From the NCBI GenBank assembly GCA_922989275.2, contig OV277874.1:18216154-18280153 (forward strand): a stretch of DNA of 64,000 nucleotides. The letters run 5' to 3'. The notes beneath the pieces are model-generated. The model worked only from the letters and a program-made list of their open reading frames with translations. It ran no database searches and was not told the origin of the DNA. Shown here piece by piece: positions 1-21,236 of this stretch (the stretch's first letter is position 1; each line of letters begins with the position of its first letter). The position numbers were made by a program, and so were the translations under genes. This stretch comes from Gari tellinella (taxonomy: Eukaryota; Mollusca; Bivalvia; Cardiida; Psammobiidae).

Positions 1-1725
1 AGTAACGTTAATAACTACAGGGGCATTTCGTTGGTGAGCTGTTTCTCAAAGATTTTCACAGGCGTTTTAAACAATCGCATTTCATCTTGGGCTGAAAACA
101 ATGATATTCTGACAGACGCCCAATTTGGGTTTAGAAAGGGCCGCTCAACAACAGACGCTATATTTGTGTTGAATGCAACAATTCAAAAAATATTGCGTAA
201 TAAGGGGAAATTATTTTGCGCCTTTGTTGATTTGAAAAAGGCATTTGACAGTGTGTATCACCATGGTCTTTGGCTGAAATTGTTTAGGGTAGGTATTAAG
301 GGTAAAATGTTACGGATCATTAAAGAAATGTATTCAATAGTTAAAATGTGTATTAAGCATTGTGATGATTATTCACCCTTCTACGAATGTGCGATTGGTT
401 TAAAGCAAGGGGAGGTAATATCACCGATAATGTTTGCTCTTTATCTTAATGACCTTGAGCTGTTTCTTTCAGACAGAATAAGTAGCGGACTGACTCTTGA
501 TCAAATAAACCTTATTTTGCTTTTATTTGCGGATGATATGGTGATATTGGGGTCTGATCCAAGCGAATTGCAGAATAGTTTAGATAATTTGGAAAGGTAT
601 TGTGACAGATGGGGGTTAGAGGTCAATGTGAAGAAAACAAAGATAATGGTTTTCAGAAATAGGGGCAGAGTACCGATGGAATATGTTTGGAAATATAAAG
701 GTCAAACAATAGAAATTGTAGATGATTTTACTTATTTAGGCGTTGTTTTTAGTTATACTGGCACATTTAACAGTTATATAAGTACATTAACAGGTAAGGG
801 ATTAAAAGCCCTTAATACATTGGTTGTAAACGTTAAAAAGTATTGCTTTAAACCAAATACTTTTTGTCAGCTTTTCGATGCCTTCGTAGGATCCATCTTG
901 AATTACTCATGTGAAGTGTGGGGCTGCACAAAAAGTAAACAATTGGAGAATCTGCATTTAAAATTTTGTAAGAGATTATTAGGTGTTAGAGCTTCTACAC
1001 GTAACATGTGTATTTACGGTGAGTTAGTTAGGTTTCCATTGTATATCAATAGGTATAGCAGAGTAATTAAGTACTGGTGCAAACTTGTTCTAAGTGAAAA
1101 TATTATTCTTCAAACATTGTTGAGTGAAATGGGTGATGATCTTAACAAGGGTAAAACCAACTGGTTAAGTGATGTTAAAAAACTTTTAGATGATTATGGT
1201 TTTTCCTATGTTTGGCTGAATCAATATACGGTGGATTTAAATAAGTTTCATGTTGTTTTTAAAGCCAGAGTAGTGGACGTATTTAAACAGTCTTGGTGTG
1301 CTTCTATCCAAGAGTCTAACGTTTTATATACATACAAATTTTTCAAAGAAACTTTTGAACACGAACATTATCTTACTGTTTTACCAAAGAAGTACATGTA
1401 TATTTTAGCTAAGTTGAGATTATCATCCCATAATTTAAGAATTGAATCCGGGCGTTACGGTGCAGGTAGAACTGAAAGAGAGGAAAGGTATTGTGTGTTT
1501 TGTTACAAGCATGACATAGAAGACGAGTTTCATTTTGTTTTAGTATGTACTCTGTATACTGACTTAAGAAAAAAATATCTAAAACGTTATTTTTACCAAA
1601 ACCCAAGTGCTTATAAGTATGTAGAGTTGATGAAATCAAATAGTTCCAAAACCTTACTAAATCTATCAAGGTATATATATGAAGCTTTTGATATGAGGAA
1701 AGCTGCACTGAACTACCTTGATTGA
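1..1725 (+). CDS. Non-LTR retrotransposon reverse transcriptase, 3' part of ORF2 (cut by window edge)
   Basis: The frame is open from base 1, so the true start lies outside the window; 574 codons are visible. Reverse transcriptase motifs appear in the usual order: QFGFRKGRST (from 121), FVDLKKAFDSV (from 223), LKQGEVISP (from 400) and the catalytic FADD (526-537). A C-terminal Cys-x2-Cys ... His ... Cys cluster lies near 1489-1551 (YCVFC, then EFHF.LVC), as in many animal LINE ORF2 proteins. The visible frame has no stop or frameshift, so this copy is young or was recently active. Endonuclease and 5' end are not visible. The clade is not certain; the 3' trinucleotide tail argues against poly(A)-tailed L1. 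Confidence 0.93.
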   Translation, partial: SNVNNYRGISLVSCFSKIFTGVLNNRISSWAENNDILTDAQFGFRKGRSTTDAIFVLNATIQKILRNKGKLFCAFVDLKKAFDSVYHHGLWLKLFRVGIKGKMLRIIKEMYSIVKMCIKHCDDYSPFYECAIGLKQGEVISPIMFALYLNDLELFLSDRISSGLTLDQINLILLLFADDMVILGSDPSELQNSLDNLERYCDRWGLEVNVKKTKIMVFRNRGRVPMEYVWKYKGQTIEIVDDFTYLGVVFSYTGTFNSYISTLTGKGLKALNTLVVNVKKYCFKPNTFCQLFDAFVGSILNYSCEVWGCTKSKQLENLHLKFCKRLLGVRASTRNMCIYGELVRFPLYINRYSRVIKYWCKLVLSENIILQTLLSEMGDDLNKGKTNWLSDVKKLLDDYGFSYVWLNQYTVDLNKFHVVFKARVVDVFKQSWCASIQESNVLYTYKFFKETFEHEHYLTVLPKKYMYILAKLRLSSHNLRIESGRYGAGRTEREERYCVFCYKHDIEDEFHFVLVCTLYTDLRKKYLKRYFYQNPSAYKYVELMKSNSSKTLLNLSRYIYEAFDMRKAALNYLD

Positions 1726-2001
1726 TTTGTATACGAGTCAGTGTTTTATTATCTAATCATTTACCAAAAATGATCATTTAATATCTTTGATTTTCATGAA
1801 AATAGCAGTTCAACCTCAAATTCTAAATTTTCGAAAATAAATCTACTATCATTTGAAATACTTTTTTATTATTATTATTATTATTATATGCATGTTTGTT
1901 TGGCCACTTTGGCCATCTGTAGATATGTTAACGTGTATGTTAATATGTTAAGAGTAACGAGGAATTTGTTAATTCAAGTTACTGATTGAATAAAGAATTA
2001 A

Positions 2002-2034
<33 letters not shown>

Positions 2035-2036
2035 CA
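1726..2036 (+). mobile_element. 3' UTR and TTA-repeat tail of the retrotransposon
   Basis: After the TGA stop there is about 300 bp of AT-rich sequence with a TTA run at 1866-1887, an AATAAA-like signal at 1989-1994 and a terminal TTA repeat at 2002-2034. A short-repeat tail instead of poly(A) is typical of several animal LINE clades and marks the 3' end of the insertion. Confidence 0.75.
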
Positions 2037-2719
2037 ATTTTATTAAACGAGTTGACTAAATAATATGATGCAAGCCATGTCGGGCGTCAGATTAATTTCA
2101 GCCAACGAGTTTATTAAAAATGATAATTAATGAGCACGAATGTGGGATTCTATATCACAAAAACAATAAAAACAATTTTAAACACCTATTAAGTCAATCT
2201 AACCTGCAATTTGTAGTCCCTACACTATATAGAATTTACGCCAAAACGCGACATTGTTTACAGCAACTTCATCGAAAACAATGTAATTTGGTATCAAGTT
2301 ACATGCATCGCTTGTGAACAAACAGAATGGGCCGGAGTCCAAAAGGTTATATTTTACTAGTGGAATACGATATTTATATAATCGTTGTATGCCACTCCCA
2401 TACCGCAAGTTATGTGATAAAAAAGGAAAAGTGACTCAGCAGGATGATTGGTAATTTACCGTAATATTGAACTATGTTGTTGGGATATCCGGCTTCTGGT
2501 CAGGCTCCAAACTATTGCAACTTAGAATCTTTAGAATGTTCTAAAACTTGACATTTTCTACAATTTATTGCAATGTGTTTGCGCATTGTGATCAACGAGT
2601 AAGCATAGCGCCTTCTCAACTGTAACGTTTATTAAGTGTTTCTCCTTGACAACAAAGTTGTGTGAAAAGTGCAGTTTAAAGAACTAACAATAATCAGTAG
2701 GGTGTTGGAAAAAAACAAC
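2037..2719. other. Unassigned AT-rich stretch
   Basis: No coding, RNA or clear repeat feature was recognised. Short open frames here show no family motif or codon bias. Confidence 0.4.
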
Positions 2720-2862
2720 CAGTGTGAGACAAATACTGTATGTGTGGTCGGATATAGGGGTGGACAATTAATATCCCTATAGAGCAAACTGTTTGCATCC
2801 CGATCAGACGCCGCGTAACGCGGTGTCCTATCTGGATTCAAACTGTTTGTCACCCGTCATTA
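2720..2862. repeat. Family E fragment with shared palindromic core
   Basis: Contains the core with arms ATCAGACGCCGCG and CGCGGTGTCCTATCTGG, bounded by AAACTGTTTG on both sides and followed by CACCCGTC. The flanks resemble the E elements at 30.8, 41.7 and 43.6 kb. The terminal CAGTGCTCCC tips are missing. Confidence 0.55.
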
Positions 2863-3232
2863 TATTTCCTCAAAAATGGTTGATATTTTACAATGAGAAC
2901 AACAGCAGTCGACAATCTTAAGCAAAGAAGTACATGTAGACGAAAGAGTAAGGCATACTTGTCTTATTTGGGGAAATATGACAAAATCTTCTTACGGGAT
3001 GTTAGCATAATATACTGAAGTTCGGCCTGTAAACAACACACTGGGTGCTCGGGGCGGTGATTTTGAAGTTACGCAGAACGTATTTCAATAATCGGCTCAG
3101 GCGTCTAATTGGATTGAGATAGATTTATTTGTCTGCTTTGTGTCCTATCATTGCATGTCTGTCGGTGTATATGCGTTAATTTCATTGCATGTATCAGCAG
3201 ACACAGTAGGAAATACACTATTCTTTCCATAT
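2863..3232. other. Unassigned intergenic sequence
   Basis: Nothing recognisable on either strand; no family motif in the short frames. Confidence 0.35.
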
Positions 3233-3330
3233 TAACCCCTTCACTGCCATGACGTCATCAATTTTAAACAATTGTCGTCTGCTTTAATTTCCCAATTTTA
3301 ATCTTTAGGCATTTTGAGTTTGGAAATATC
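3233..3330. repeat. Family D left half (CRE-bearing miniature element)
   Basis: Starts TTAACCCCTTCACTGCCA, followed by TGACGTCATCAA and GTCGTCTGCTTTAAT, the standard D left end. It breaks off before the core, close to where the family A copy begins. Confidence 0.6.
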
Positions 3331-3357
3331 GAATTGATCAGGAACTTTTTGCAAATA

Positions 3358-3600
3358 CATGAGAATCTGTTATTCTTTCCCAATAAACGCGTTTACGCTA
3401 AAACTATTATTTGCAGTGCAAACAGTTTGGAGCCAGATCAGACGCCGGGTAACCCGGCGTCTGATCAGGCGTCAAACTGTTTGCCACCAAGATAAACAAG
3501 ATTTATCGGAATTGTCCAAAAGTTGTTCTTTTCTACGTTTTAGTGCTTTGCGTTTGCGTACGTTTAGTTTAAACGGGAAAGAATAACAGATTCTCCACTG
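3358..3600. mobile_element. Family A miniature element, copy 1
   Basis: Ends GAGAATCTGTTATTC and GAATAACAGATTCTCCACTG; internal halves AATAAACGCGTTTACG and CGTTTAAACGGG; central palindrome with GATCAGACGCCGGGTAACC. The left terminal CAGTGG is degraded. Family A copies elsewhere are about 246 bp and flanked by TA, as in the Tc1/mariner group. No coding capacity. Confidence 0.85.
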
Positions 3601-3872
3601 TAACCATTGCACTCGACAATAAATGGGGTTCAACAAAACGAAATACAAACGCAATGCAATACAATGTTGAAAATGACTACTGTTTGGAAATACATGTAAA
3701 CTCTTTCTATTTCGACAATTACCTTGTGTAAACTAGTAGTTTAGTTTAAACATATTTTATTTCAATTATATACATGAAATGGGGTTGAGCCACAAGTTCT
3801 ACCATCTTAGAGACGACCCTTCCCCTACAGTTTAACAAATACGAATTCCTTAAGAGAGCGGGCATTAGTGAG

Positions 3873-3952
3873 CCAGAGAGAGAGAGAAAGTGAGAGAAAG
3901 AGAGAGATAGAGTGAGAGAAAGAGAGAGAGCAGACGAGAGAGAGAGAGAGAG
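3873..3952. repeat. GA microsatellite
   Basis: About 80 bp of imperfect (GA)n with small interruptions; the reverse frame reads as a Leu/Ser-rich low-complexity peptide and is not a gene. Confidence 0.9.
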
Positions 3953-3993
3953 TATGAGTACAGGTGCCCCCATAACCATAATGTGGATAAATA

Positions 3994-4239
3994 CAGTGGA
4001 GAATCTGTTATTATTTCCCGTTTAAACGCAAACGTACGCAAACGCAAAACCCTAAAACGTAGAAAAGAACAACTTTTGGACAATTCTGATAATTCATGTT
4101 TATTTTGGTGGCAAACAGTTTGGAGCCTGATCAGACGTCGGTTTACCCGGCGTCTGATCTGGCTCCAAACTGTTTGTAAAAGAAAAACTAGTTTTAGCGT
4201 AAACGCGTTTATCGGGAAAGAATAACAGATTCTCCACTG
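3994..4239. mobile_element. Family A miniature element, full copy
   Basis: Begins CAGTGGAGAATCTGTTATT after TA and ends AACAGATTCTCCACTG before TA. The left half has GTTTAAACGCAAACGTACGC, the right half has AGCGTAAACGCGTTTATCGGG, and the centre has the 66-bp palindrome GGAGCCTGATCAGACG..GTCTGATCTGGCTCC. 246 bp. Confidence 0.95.
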
Positions 4240-4437
4240 TATATGCAAGTACAAAATTACAGTTTAATCCGCCGCCTAATAACTGACTGTGAAAACAGTT
4301 AAACCCGTAATAAGAAACTACCAGATTGAACTAGTAGTTGTTTACGACAACCCGTTAGCCTTCTTTGAAGTGATCGTTTTAGAGAGGTTTTACTGTATTT
4401 ACGAATTTTTTTAACCAAACTGCCTGCACTGGGCATA

Positions 4438-4492
4438 ATAAATGTAGCGTAAACAGCGTTTATTTGGAAAGAATAATGTCTTTTCCACTGTA
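4438..4492. repeat. Family A right-end fragment
   Basis: TAGCGTAAACAGCGTTTATTTGGAAAGAATAATG leads into CTTTTCCACTG, matching only the right terminal third of family A. Confidence 0.6.
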
Positions 4493-4556
4493 CCCTTGTA
4501 CACATTTGCAAACTTGTGAGTTTGCACCTTTACAAACAGTGTTGATACAAAGACTA

Positions 4557-4748
4557 CAGGGTTCCAGATAAGGGGGAGTAAAGTGGTCAAATCCAACATT
4601 TTCTACATAATGCTGCACCAAACCCTATGGTGTTACTACTCATTAGAATCGTCTCTTCGATACGCTTCCAACGAGTAGTTACACCATAGGGTTTAAAGCA
4701 GAAATGAAGATTTTGAATTTTGAAATACTTCCCTTATCTGAAACCCTG
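4557..4748. mobile_element. Family I miniature element, copy 1 (hAT-like tips)
   Basis: 192 bp with tips CAGGGTTCCAGATAAGG and CTTATCTGAAACCCTG and an inner palindrome AACCCTATGGTGTTACTAC..GTAGTTACACCATAGGGTT around AGAATCGTCTC. Two better copies lie at 29.1 and 58.4 kb. The CAGRG tips resemble hAT elements; no coding sequence. Confidence 0.85.
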
Positions 4749-4916
4749 TAAAAAGTCTTCACTGGCCTATGCAAACAGTGAAAATCCAGATCAGAGAGCA
4801 CCTGCCAGAATCCCCTAATCAGGGTCTGCTTTGTGAGTCATGTTTTGCAATAAATTGCAATGTCATAAAGAGACTAAACTTAAGCCTATCATTATCTATT
4901 TTATCGTGAGGTTTTT

Positions 4917-5121
4917 ACCCTTTCATCGCCATATTGTCGTCTGCTTCAATATTGTTGTCTGCAATATCGTTTAAAATTAGATTTAAGGCAGTATAACAGA
5001 CGTAATTTAAAAGCAAGTGGCAAACAGTTTTGATCATGATCAGACGCCGCGTTACGCGGCGTCTGATCAGGACCAAAACTGTTTGTAAAGGTGCGTTTTG
5101 GCGTCATTGAGAGTGAAAGGG
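4917..5121. mobile_element. Family D miniature element
   Basis: ACCCTTTCATCGCCATATTG at the left and GAGAGTGAAAGGGT at the right, 205 bp. The core palindrome GATCAGACGCCGCGTTACG is flanked by AACAGTTTTGATC and GACCAAAACTGTTT. The tips resemble TTAACCC-type (piggyBac-like) elements. Confidence 0.85.
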
Positions 5122-5423
5122 TCAACAAGCAATTAGAACTTCCCATTAACAGTTTTAGAGGCGAATAAGCCCAGACATGTATGTTATACTCTGACACTAA
5201 CCAGACACAATACATTCCTTTAAATCAAATTATTTGGAGAGCCGATTATTAAAAAGCAATCTGTATTACTTCAAATCTATTGATTCTAACACGCAGTATT
5301 GAGAAAATGGTGTCTCGGAGAACAGATTCATACCTTAAGGCAAAGATAAGTTTCGATAAAACAAAACAAATAAGATTGCCGAGAATATTTCTGATTGAGG
5401 ACAACATTGCTTCTCTATCGTAT

Positions 5424-5663
5424 ACAGAGGAGAAGACGTTATTCTTTCCCAATAAACGCGTTCACGCTAAAACTATTACATGTATTTCTATTACAAACAG
5501 TTTGGAGCCAGATCAGACGCCGGGTAGCCCGGCGTCTGATCAGGCTCCAAACTGTTTGCCACCAAGATAAACATGAATTATCAGAATTGTCCAAAAGTTG
5601 CACTATTTTACATTTTAGTGTTTTGCGTTTGTGTTTCGTGAAAGAATAACAGATTCTCCACTG
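5424..5663. mobile_element. Family A miniature element inside duplication
   Basis: Left tip CAGAGGAGAAGACG, right tip ACAGATTCTCCACTG, shared palindromic core. Absent at the matching place in the 11.8-kb duplicate, so it was inserted (or tandemly added) after duplication. Confidence 0.85.
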
Positions 5664-5667
5664 TGTA

Positions 5668-5915
5668 CAGAGGAGAAGACGATATTCTTTCCCATTTAAA
5701 TCGAATACAAAAACTCATCTCAGTTAAACGTAGAAAAAGGCTAACTTTTTCGACAAGTTTGATCATTCAGGTGACCAATCTAAGTGTAAAACAGTTTGGA
5801 GCCTGATCAGACGCCGGGTGACCCGGCGTCTGATCAAGCTCCAAACTGTTTGTAATGGAAATAATGCTTTTAGCGTAAACGAAGGCTTATTGGGGAAAAT
5901 GGCGTCTTTCAACTG
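5668..5915. mobile_element. Family A miniature element, diverged copy
   Basis: Begins CAGAGGAGAAGACGATATTC and ends GGCGTCTTTCAACTG, with core GATCAGACGCCGGGTGACC. It corresponds to 11850-12103 in the duplicate. Confidence 0.8.
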
Positions 5916-6261
5916 TTAATATGATCAGTGTATCTCGTTTTAGGCGGTATTTATCCAATCATCCAATAGATATATCATAGTTGTGCCTTTTTACGTATCA
6001 TTACATTCATATTCAAGAGAAAGTAGTTTTTAAGTTTTGCAGTAATAGAAATGCATCACACGAATTGATACTACATCCTAGCAAACGATAAGTTAAAACA
6101 GACTAGAAATAAAGTCGAATGCTCGTTCAGGAATATTCTATTTTACTTCCACCAAAATTCACTTAAGTTTTAATAAAGTGCGTTTGTGTTCAATTTCGTT
6201 CAACTGTGGAAGATAAATATTCTCCCAAATGTCAGCTTTAAAATACTGCTCTTATTTCGTT

Positions 6262-6529
6262 TTACTGTAAAACAGGTATATTTCGCGTCATGAATAATTC
6301 GCGTAATGCGATTTTGTGTTATTTGCGACATCATGCCATGTTTCTAGCAGGTGGTAGCTTAAAGCAGACTGAAAGTAAAGCAGAATGTGCCTTAAGGCAC
6401 ATTCTGCTTTGCTTTCAACCTGCTTTAAGAAGTCACCTATTTTCAAAACTAGAGACGCGAGGCAACACATTCGCGAATTAACGCGTAAATTATATGTTCG
6501 CGAATAAACCCAGTTATACAGTATTTTGC
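6262..6529. mobile_element. Family F hairpin element, copy 1
   Basis: Ends ACTGTAAAACAGG and CCCAGTTATACAGT with TTCGCG / CGCGAA motifs just inside. The centre is a palindrome GCAGAATGTGCCTTAAGGC flanked by AAAGTAAAGCAG arms. That core is the one found in family B, but the outer ends differ. Confidence 0.8.
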
Positions 6530-6975
6530 TATACCCCATGGAGGGTTATTTTTGTGAGATCAGAAACTTTTGATTATTGTAAAATATTCAGTTTAGTACA
6601 TAAATGTATGACTTACTTAAGAAAATACTAAAATAAAACATTTCCAAAATTCAAATTGCTCGTAAACACGCTAAGGTTTTTTCTTTACTTCTCTAAATAA
6701 ATGAATGAATATAATTCAAATTATAGTTCATAGTAACTAATAAATCTCTCGGGTTTTCTTTTCCAGTAGGAAGAGTTCTCGTCGGTACAATACACGGTGA
6801 GATATAAAATCATATACCTGACCTTGTACGACATTTTCGAACAGACAAAGAAGTCATTAAAGTTTTCACGTCTAATAAACATTTTGTAATCTATCACCTG
6901 TCACCAACACGGAAGTTTAAGACATTTTGTAATTTGTAATAGTAACGATTTACTAATCCATAGATATGTCTTTAA

Positions 6976-7219
6976 CCCTTTACCTCATAGACTGTTTCTA
7001 GTTTTGAAGACAGGTGACCACTTAAAGCAGGTTGAAAGTAAAGCAGAATGTGCCTTAAGGCACATTCTGCTTTACTTTCAGCCTGTTTTAAGCTAAAATC
7101 TGCTAGGCTATATAAAATATTTGTAATAGTATTTGTTCATGAGGGTATAAACTGGAACTATTTTCTTCAGCGGAGGAATAAATTAAATACGCTAAAAGTC
7201 GCTTCTATAAGGGAAAGGG
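6976..7219. mobile_element. Family B miniature element, 244 bp
   Basis: Flanked by TTAA on both sides (6972-6975, 7220-7223). Tips CCCTTTACCTCATAG and GGGAAAGGG; centre has the palindrome GCAGAATGTGCCTTAAGG. TTAA duplication and CCCTTT tips fit a piggyBac-like non-autonomous element. The internal frame is not a gene. Confidence 0.93.
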
Positions 7220-7289
7220 TTAACGCCCTTGATTTATTCCCCCATTAAAGAAAATATTTCAACTTTATCCAATCAGAGAATTTCATAAT

Positions 7290-7842
7290 CCTATTAGCAG
7301 GTAGTTTAAAGCAAGCTGAAAATAAAGCAAACTTCTTCTTAAGGAACATTCTGCTTGTTCAGCATGTTCTACTTCAGCCTAATTTTACCAAGTTTTGAAA
7401 CTTTGAAACTTTATTGAAATATATCTGTATAAGGTCTACTACCGTGGACAGCATTAACATTTATACAAATAGAAAACATACATATCAATAGGGAGGTCGT
7501 TAGTTGGGAATACGCAAATTCATTTGAAAATTTTATAATTTATGATAAAGCCTAAATAAAAAGTATTTCTTATGAATAAACAGATGTTTGCCACCATTTG
7601 TCTTCAATGCTGAAAACATAAAAATAGTTTATAAAATCTAGCTTAAAACAGGTTAAAAGTAAAGCAGAATGCGCCTTAAGGCGCATTCTGCTTTACTTTC
7701 AACCTGTTTTACGTAGTCAGCTATCTTCCATACTAGAAAGCTATTTGGTAATGAGTTAAAACCCCTCTAAACGGGAAACCCGTCTAAACCGGAAATGTTG
7801 TTGTCCCCATACATGTCCGGTTTAGAGGGGTTTCACTGTATA
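7290..7842. repeat. Cluster of B and C fragments
   Basis: A degraded B core at 7305-7382, a clean B core at 7643-7712 (GCAGAATGCGCCTTAAGG) and then the right end of a C element, the hairpin AACCCCTCTAAAC .. GTTTAGAGGGGTTTCACTG, ending at 7838. The arrangement matches the B-in-C composite at 22148-22535. Confidence 0.75.
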
Positions 7843-8380
7843 TCAAATTTCGTAATTATTCTCACTACTGCAAACTCTTGCATGTTTGAAATTAATCAAA
7901 ATGTAAAGTGCATCATCAACTCGTCATTCACACAACAAAATTATGATGTGCAAATTACCACGTCAGAATTTAACAAACACTATCGTTTAGCCAATACCCT
8001 TTTGCGTATTTTGACCCCACATTTGTCAATGATATAATAACTAAAGTCCCTCAAACCAAATGTACATTTTCTTTATCGTGTTAGTGTAATTAGATGTAGT
8101 CATTATTATTTTAGCACACTTATTTTTGGCAGGAAAGAATAACGTCCTTCTCCTTTGCGAACTCGGTGACAATACAAAAACAAATACACATGTATGTTGT
8201 GGTTAACGTTGACCTCACAACACCAATTTGTTTTAGATGATGGTGTTCAAAAGCACGGATTTGTGAATCAATTCAACTTTTTACCTCAAAGCCTGTTTCT
8301 AGTCAAGTTTATTGACTGGTAACCACTTAAAGCAGATTGAAAGCAATAATTAGGTCACATAGACACTCAATTGTATATTT
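7843..8380. other. Unassigned, with partial B left end
   Basis: Mostly unrecognised AT-rich sequence. Near 8280-8345 there is a B left end (TTTACCTCAAAGCCTG to AAAGCAGATTGAAAG) that stops before the palindrome. Confidence 0.45.
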
Positions 8381-8384
8381 ATTA

Positions 8385-8471
8385 TGTCAAAATACTTACA
8401 ATTTAAATTTAAGAAATAACAGCAGACGACAATTGTTTGAAATTGATGACGTCATGGCAGTGACGGGGTTA
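8385..8471. repeat. Family D right-end fragment
   Basis: GCAGACGACAATTGTTTGAAA then TTGATGACGTCATGGCAGTGACGGGGTTA: the D right terminus with its TGACGTCA octamer. Confidence 0.7.
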
Positions 8472-8572
8472 CATTAACTCAAATTTCTTGACCTATTATA
8501 TGTTATTAGCGTCACGTCACTTGTCTAACATGATTTTGACGAGCAAATTGCCAATCAGTCAATGAACTTCTA

Positions 8573-8821
8573 CAGTGGAGCCGTCGTTATTCTTTCCAAA
8601 TAAACGCGTTAACACTAAAACTATTATTTCCTTTGCAAACAGTTTGGAGCCAGATCAGACGCCGGGTAACACGGCGTCTGATCAGACTCCAAACTGTTTG
8701 CCACGCAGATAAAAATAGACAGAGAAAAATGTCAAAAGGTTGTTATTTTCTACGTTTTAGTGTTTTGCGTTTGCGTTTCGTTTGCGTTTAAACGGGAAAG
8801 AAAAAAACGTATTCTCCACTG
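8573..8821. mobile_element. Family A miniature element
   Basis: CAGTGGAGCCGTCGTTATTC to CGTATTCTCCACTG; core GATCAGACGCCGGGTAACACGG. Flanked by TA on the left. Confidence 0.9.
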
Positions 8822-9050
8822 CTCTTTGAACCCTAATCAGTGAAAATTCTATAGCTCTTTGAACCCTATTCACGCATATGCCCGTCCTTTACAAACAGTG
8901 TACTTGTTAGGAGTACACTTGTCCTATGCAAACAGTGAATACCAAGATCAGAGGGATCATTGGGGATTTTTCTGATCGGGGTCTAGTCAGAGGGCTCCTT
9001 AATATGTCCTAAGATCTGGCTCTGCACTCTTTGTCATACTCCCAAGAACA
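8822..9050. repeat. Degraded hairpin fragments of a further family
   Basis: Contains CAAACAGTG stretches around ATCAGAGG motifs, similar to pieces at 4770-4860, 27.0 and 27.95 kb. No tips can be defined. Confidence 0.4.
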
Positions 9051-9199
9051 TCCCCTGATAGAAAAAAAAAACTAGAGACAATTCAAAACTGGAATTGTCT
9101 ATTCTAATTTTAATTTTTTTTTAAAAAACAAAACAAAAAACAGTTAGAGTGATGGCTGATCTGGCAAAAACCTTTTTTGCAACTTCAAGTTCACTCTGG

Positions 9200-9740
9200 A
9201 CATGGTAGTTAGGATGATTTGGAATCTTGGTGATATGTATGAAAATGAAAAGTGTACGTTTCGTGACTTTGAATACATCTATGTGACCCTATCATTTCGA
9301 TACTCCGATAGAGACAGTTAATAAACAGTGGCGATTTTGTGATGAGATATAAATATGCTAACTCTGTGTGTATAGATCATTTCAAACAAAATCTTTTTTT
9401 CTTTTTTTTTGCTTTTTTTGTAGACTATGGTACCTCTATAGATGTACATGTACAATAAGATTATAACACATCTACAGAGGTACCAGAGGTCTGGTCTACA
9501 AAAAAATGTTCTTTTTGGTTTTTTTTAAATGATCTATATACACAAAGGTAACATACAAACAATACAAGCACATGTGGTTAGGACGATGTGGAGTGTTGAT
9601 GATATGTAAGAAAATGTTAAGTGTACGTTTCGTGACTTTGAATAACTCTATGTGACCCGATCATGGCGGTACTCAAAAAGAGACGTTAAACTTGACAGTT
9701 AATTACTAACAGTGGCGATATTGTGATGACCCAAGGCTGC
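9200..9740. repeat. Direct repeats flanking a long hairpin
   Basis: Two diverged direct copies (about 9206-9352 and 9574-9730) share AGTGTACGTTTCGTGACTTT and CTATGTGACCC. Between them lies a hairpin with arms GGTACCTCTATAGATGT and ACATCTACAGAGGTACC and outer arms ATAGATCATTT / AAATGATCTAT. The repeats may be subterminal parts of one element. Confidence 0.65.
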
Positions 9741-9785
9741 CCGATACGACAACAAAACAATATCAATTATTTATTCGGGATATTT

Positions 9786-9970
9786 TACCCCTTCACCGCT
9801 TTATTTTCGTCTGCTTCAACATTGTTGTCTGCAATGTCGTATCAAACTTAAAGAATAAGGCATATGACTGAAGAAATGTCAAAACGAGTGTCAAACAGTT
9901 TGGATTACGTGTCACATTGTACGCAGCGTCTGATCAGGTTCCAAATTGATTGCAAACGCGCTTTTACATG
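9786..9970. repeat. Family D element, degraded
   Basis: ACCCCTTCACCGCTTTATT left end, diverged core (ACAGTTTGGATTACG .. GCGTCTGATCAGGTTCC) and a GCAAACGCGCTTTTA right end. Confidence 0.7.
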
Positions 9971-10197
9971 TAAATAGTCGATGAGTCTCGTCTAAAATGG
10001 ACTTTACTAAATTGAAAATTGGCATTTTCTATTAGAAGTGTTTTGGTGAATGAGTTCAAACTATAGTTGGAAAAATTAATAAAACTATATAAAACAATTT
10101 AAGGTATTTGATATTCTAAACGACTTTATTGTGGCTCTTCAAGCTAAATTTACTTGCTGTTTGTTGGAAAGCAGTAAACTTCTTTGGTTGTTGGTTC

Positions 10198-10898
10198 ATT
10201 GGCTCTTAGTGCTAAATTGTCTGGACCACTCACTCAGTGACTCTTTGTTCTATATTAGACGACTGGCTCGCTGATTATTTATGCGTAATTTACTAGATGA
10301 CTGCCTCGGTGACTTTTGGTGCTAAATTTGCTACATGACTGGTCCGCTGCTTTGGTGCCAAATTTATTAGACGACTGGTCCACTTAATCTTTGTACTGAA
10401 TTTTATTAGACGACTGGTCCGTTGTATCTTGATACTAAATGTATTACTCGACTGGCTCGCTGATTATCAGTGCTCAATTTACTAGATGGCTGCCTCGGAG
10501 ACTTTGGTGCTAAATTTGCTATATGATGGGTCCACTGACTCTGTGTGCTAAAATTAATAGACGGTCGGTCAACTGAATCATTGAACATATGCTTAAATTG
10601 GAAGACTGGTCCATTAAACCTTTGTACTAAATTTATTAGACGACCGGTCCGCTGAATCTTTCTCACTAAATTTATTAGACGACTGGTCCGCTAATTCTTG
10701 TCTCTAAATTTACTAGATGATTGGTTCACTGACTTTTGATGCTAAATTTGTTAAACGACTGGTCTGCCGAATGCTGGTGCCAAATTTACTAGACGGCCAG
10801 TCTGCTGAATCGTTTTACTAAGACGACTTGTCCGCTGATTCTTGGTCCTGAATTTACTAGATGATTGGCTCACTAGATTTACTAGATGATTGGTACTA
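10198..10898. repeat. 38-bp minisatellite abutting the protease stop codon
   Basis: About 18 diverged tandem units of roughly 38 bp with consensus GACTGGTCCGCTGA then TCTTGGTGCTAAATTTACTAGA. The last units (ACTAGATGATTGGTACT) run up to position 10898, the base next to the stop codon of the cathepsin gene on the minus strand, so the start of that 3' UTR is minisatellite. The apparent reading frames inside are by-products of a 38-bp repeat. Confidence 0.9.
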
Positions 10899-21194
<10,296 letters not shown>

Positions 21195-21236
21195 TTTGCT
21201 GTCAAAAACGACAACAAAACGCGAACGCATCATTAA

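Larger units (their letters stand above)
5383..6548. repeat. Segmental duplication, copy 1 (partner 11808-12757)
   Basis: Starts with an almost identical 69-bp block beginning GAATATTTCTGATTGAGG and continues through a diverged family A copy, a TAGGCGGTATTTATCC block and a family F hairpin, in the same order and orientation as 11808-12757. This copy contains one extra family A insertion (5424-5663), so that insertion came after the duplication. Confidence 0.85.

Noticed and set aside
3746..4254. Minus-strand frames with Leu/Ser repeats and VWSQIRRRV segments
   Set aside because: Products of the GA microsatellite and of family A elements; the recurring VWSQIRRRVTRRLIRLQTV peptide is just the palindromic core translated.
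5130..5382. Possible duplicated cathepsin exon next to duplication copy 1
   Set aside because: No cathepsin motif in any frame; the duplicated block begins just outside the exon in copy 2.
10406..10666. 86-codon minus-strand frame
   Set aside because: Open only because the 38-bp minisatellite lacks stops in that frame; repeat period is not a multiple of three and the units drift.
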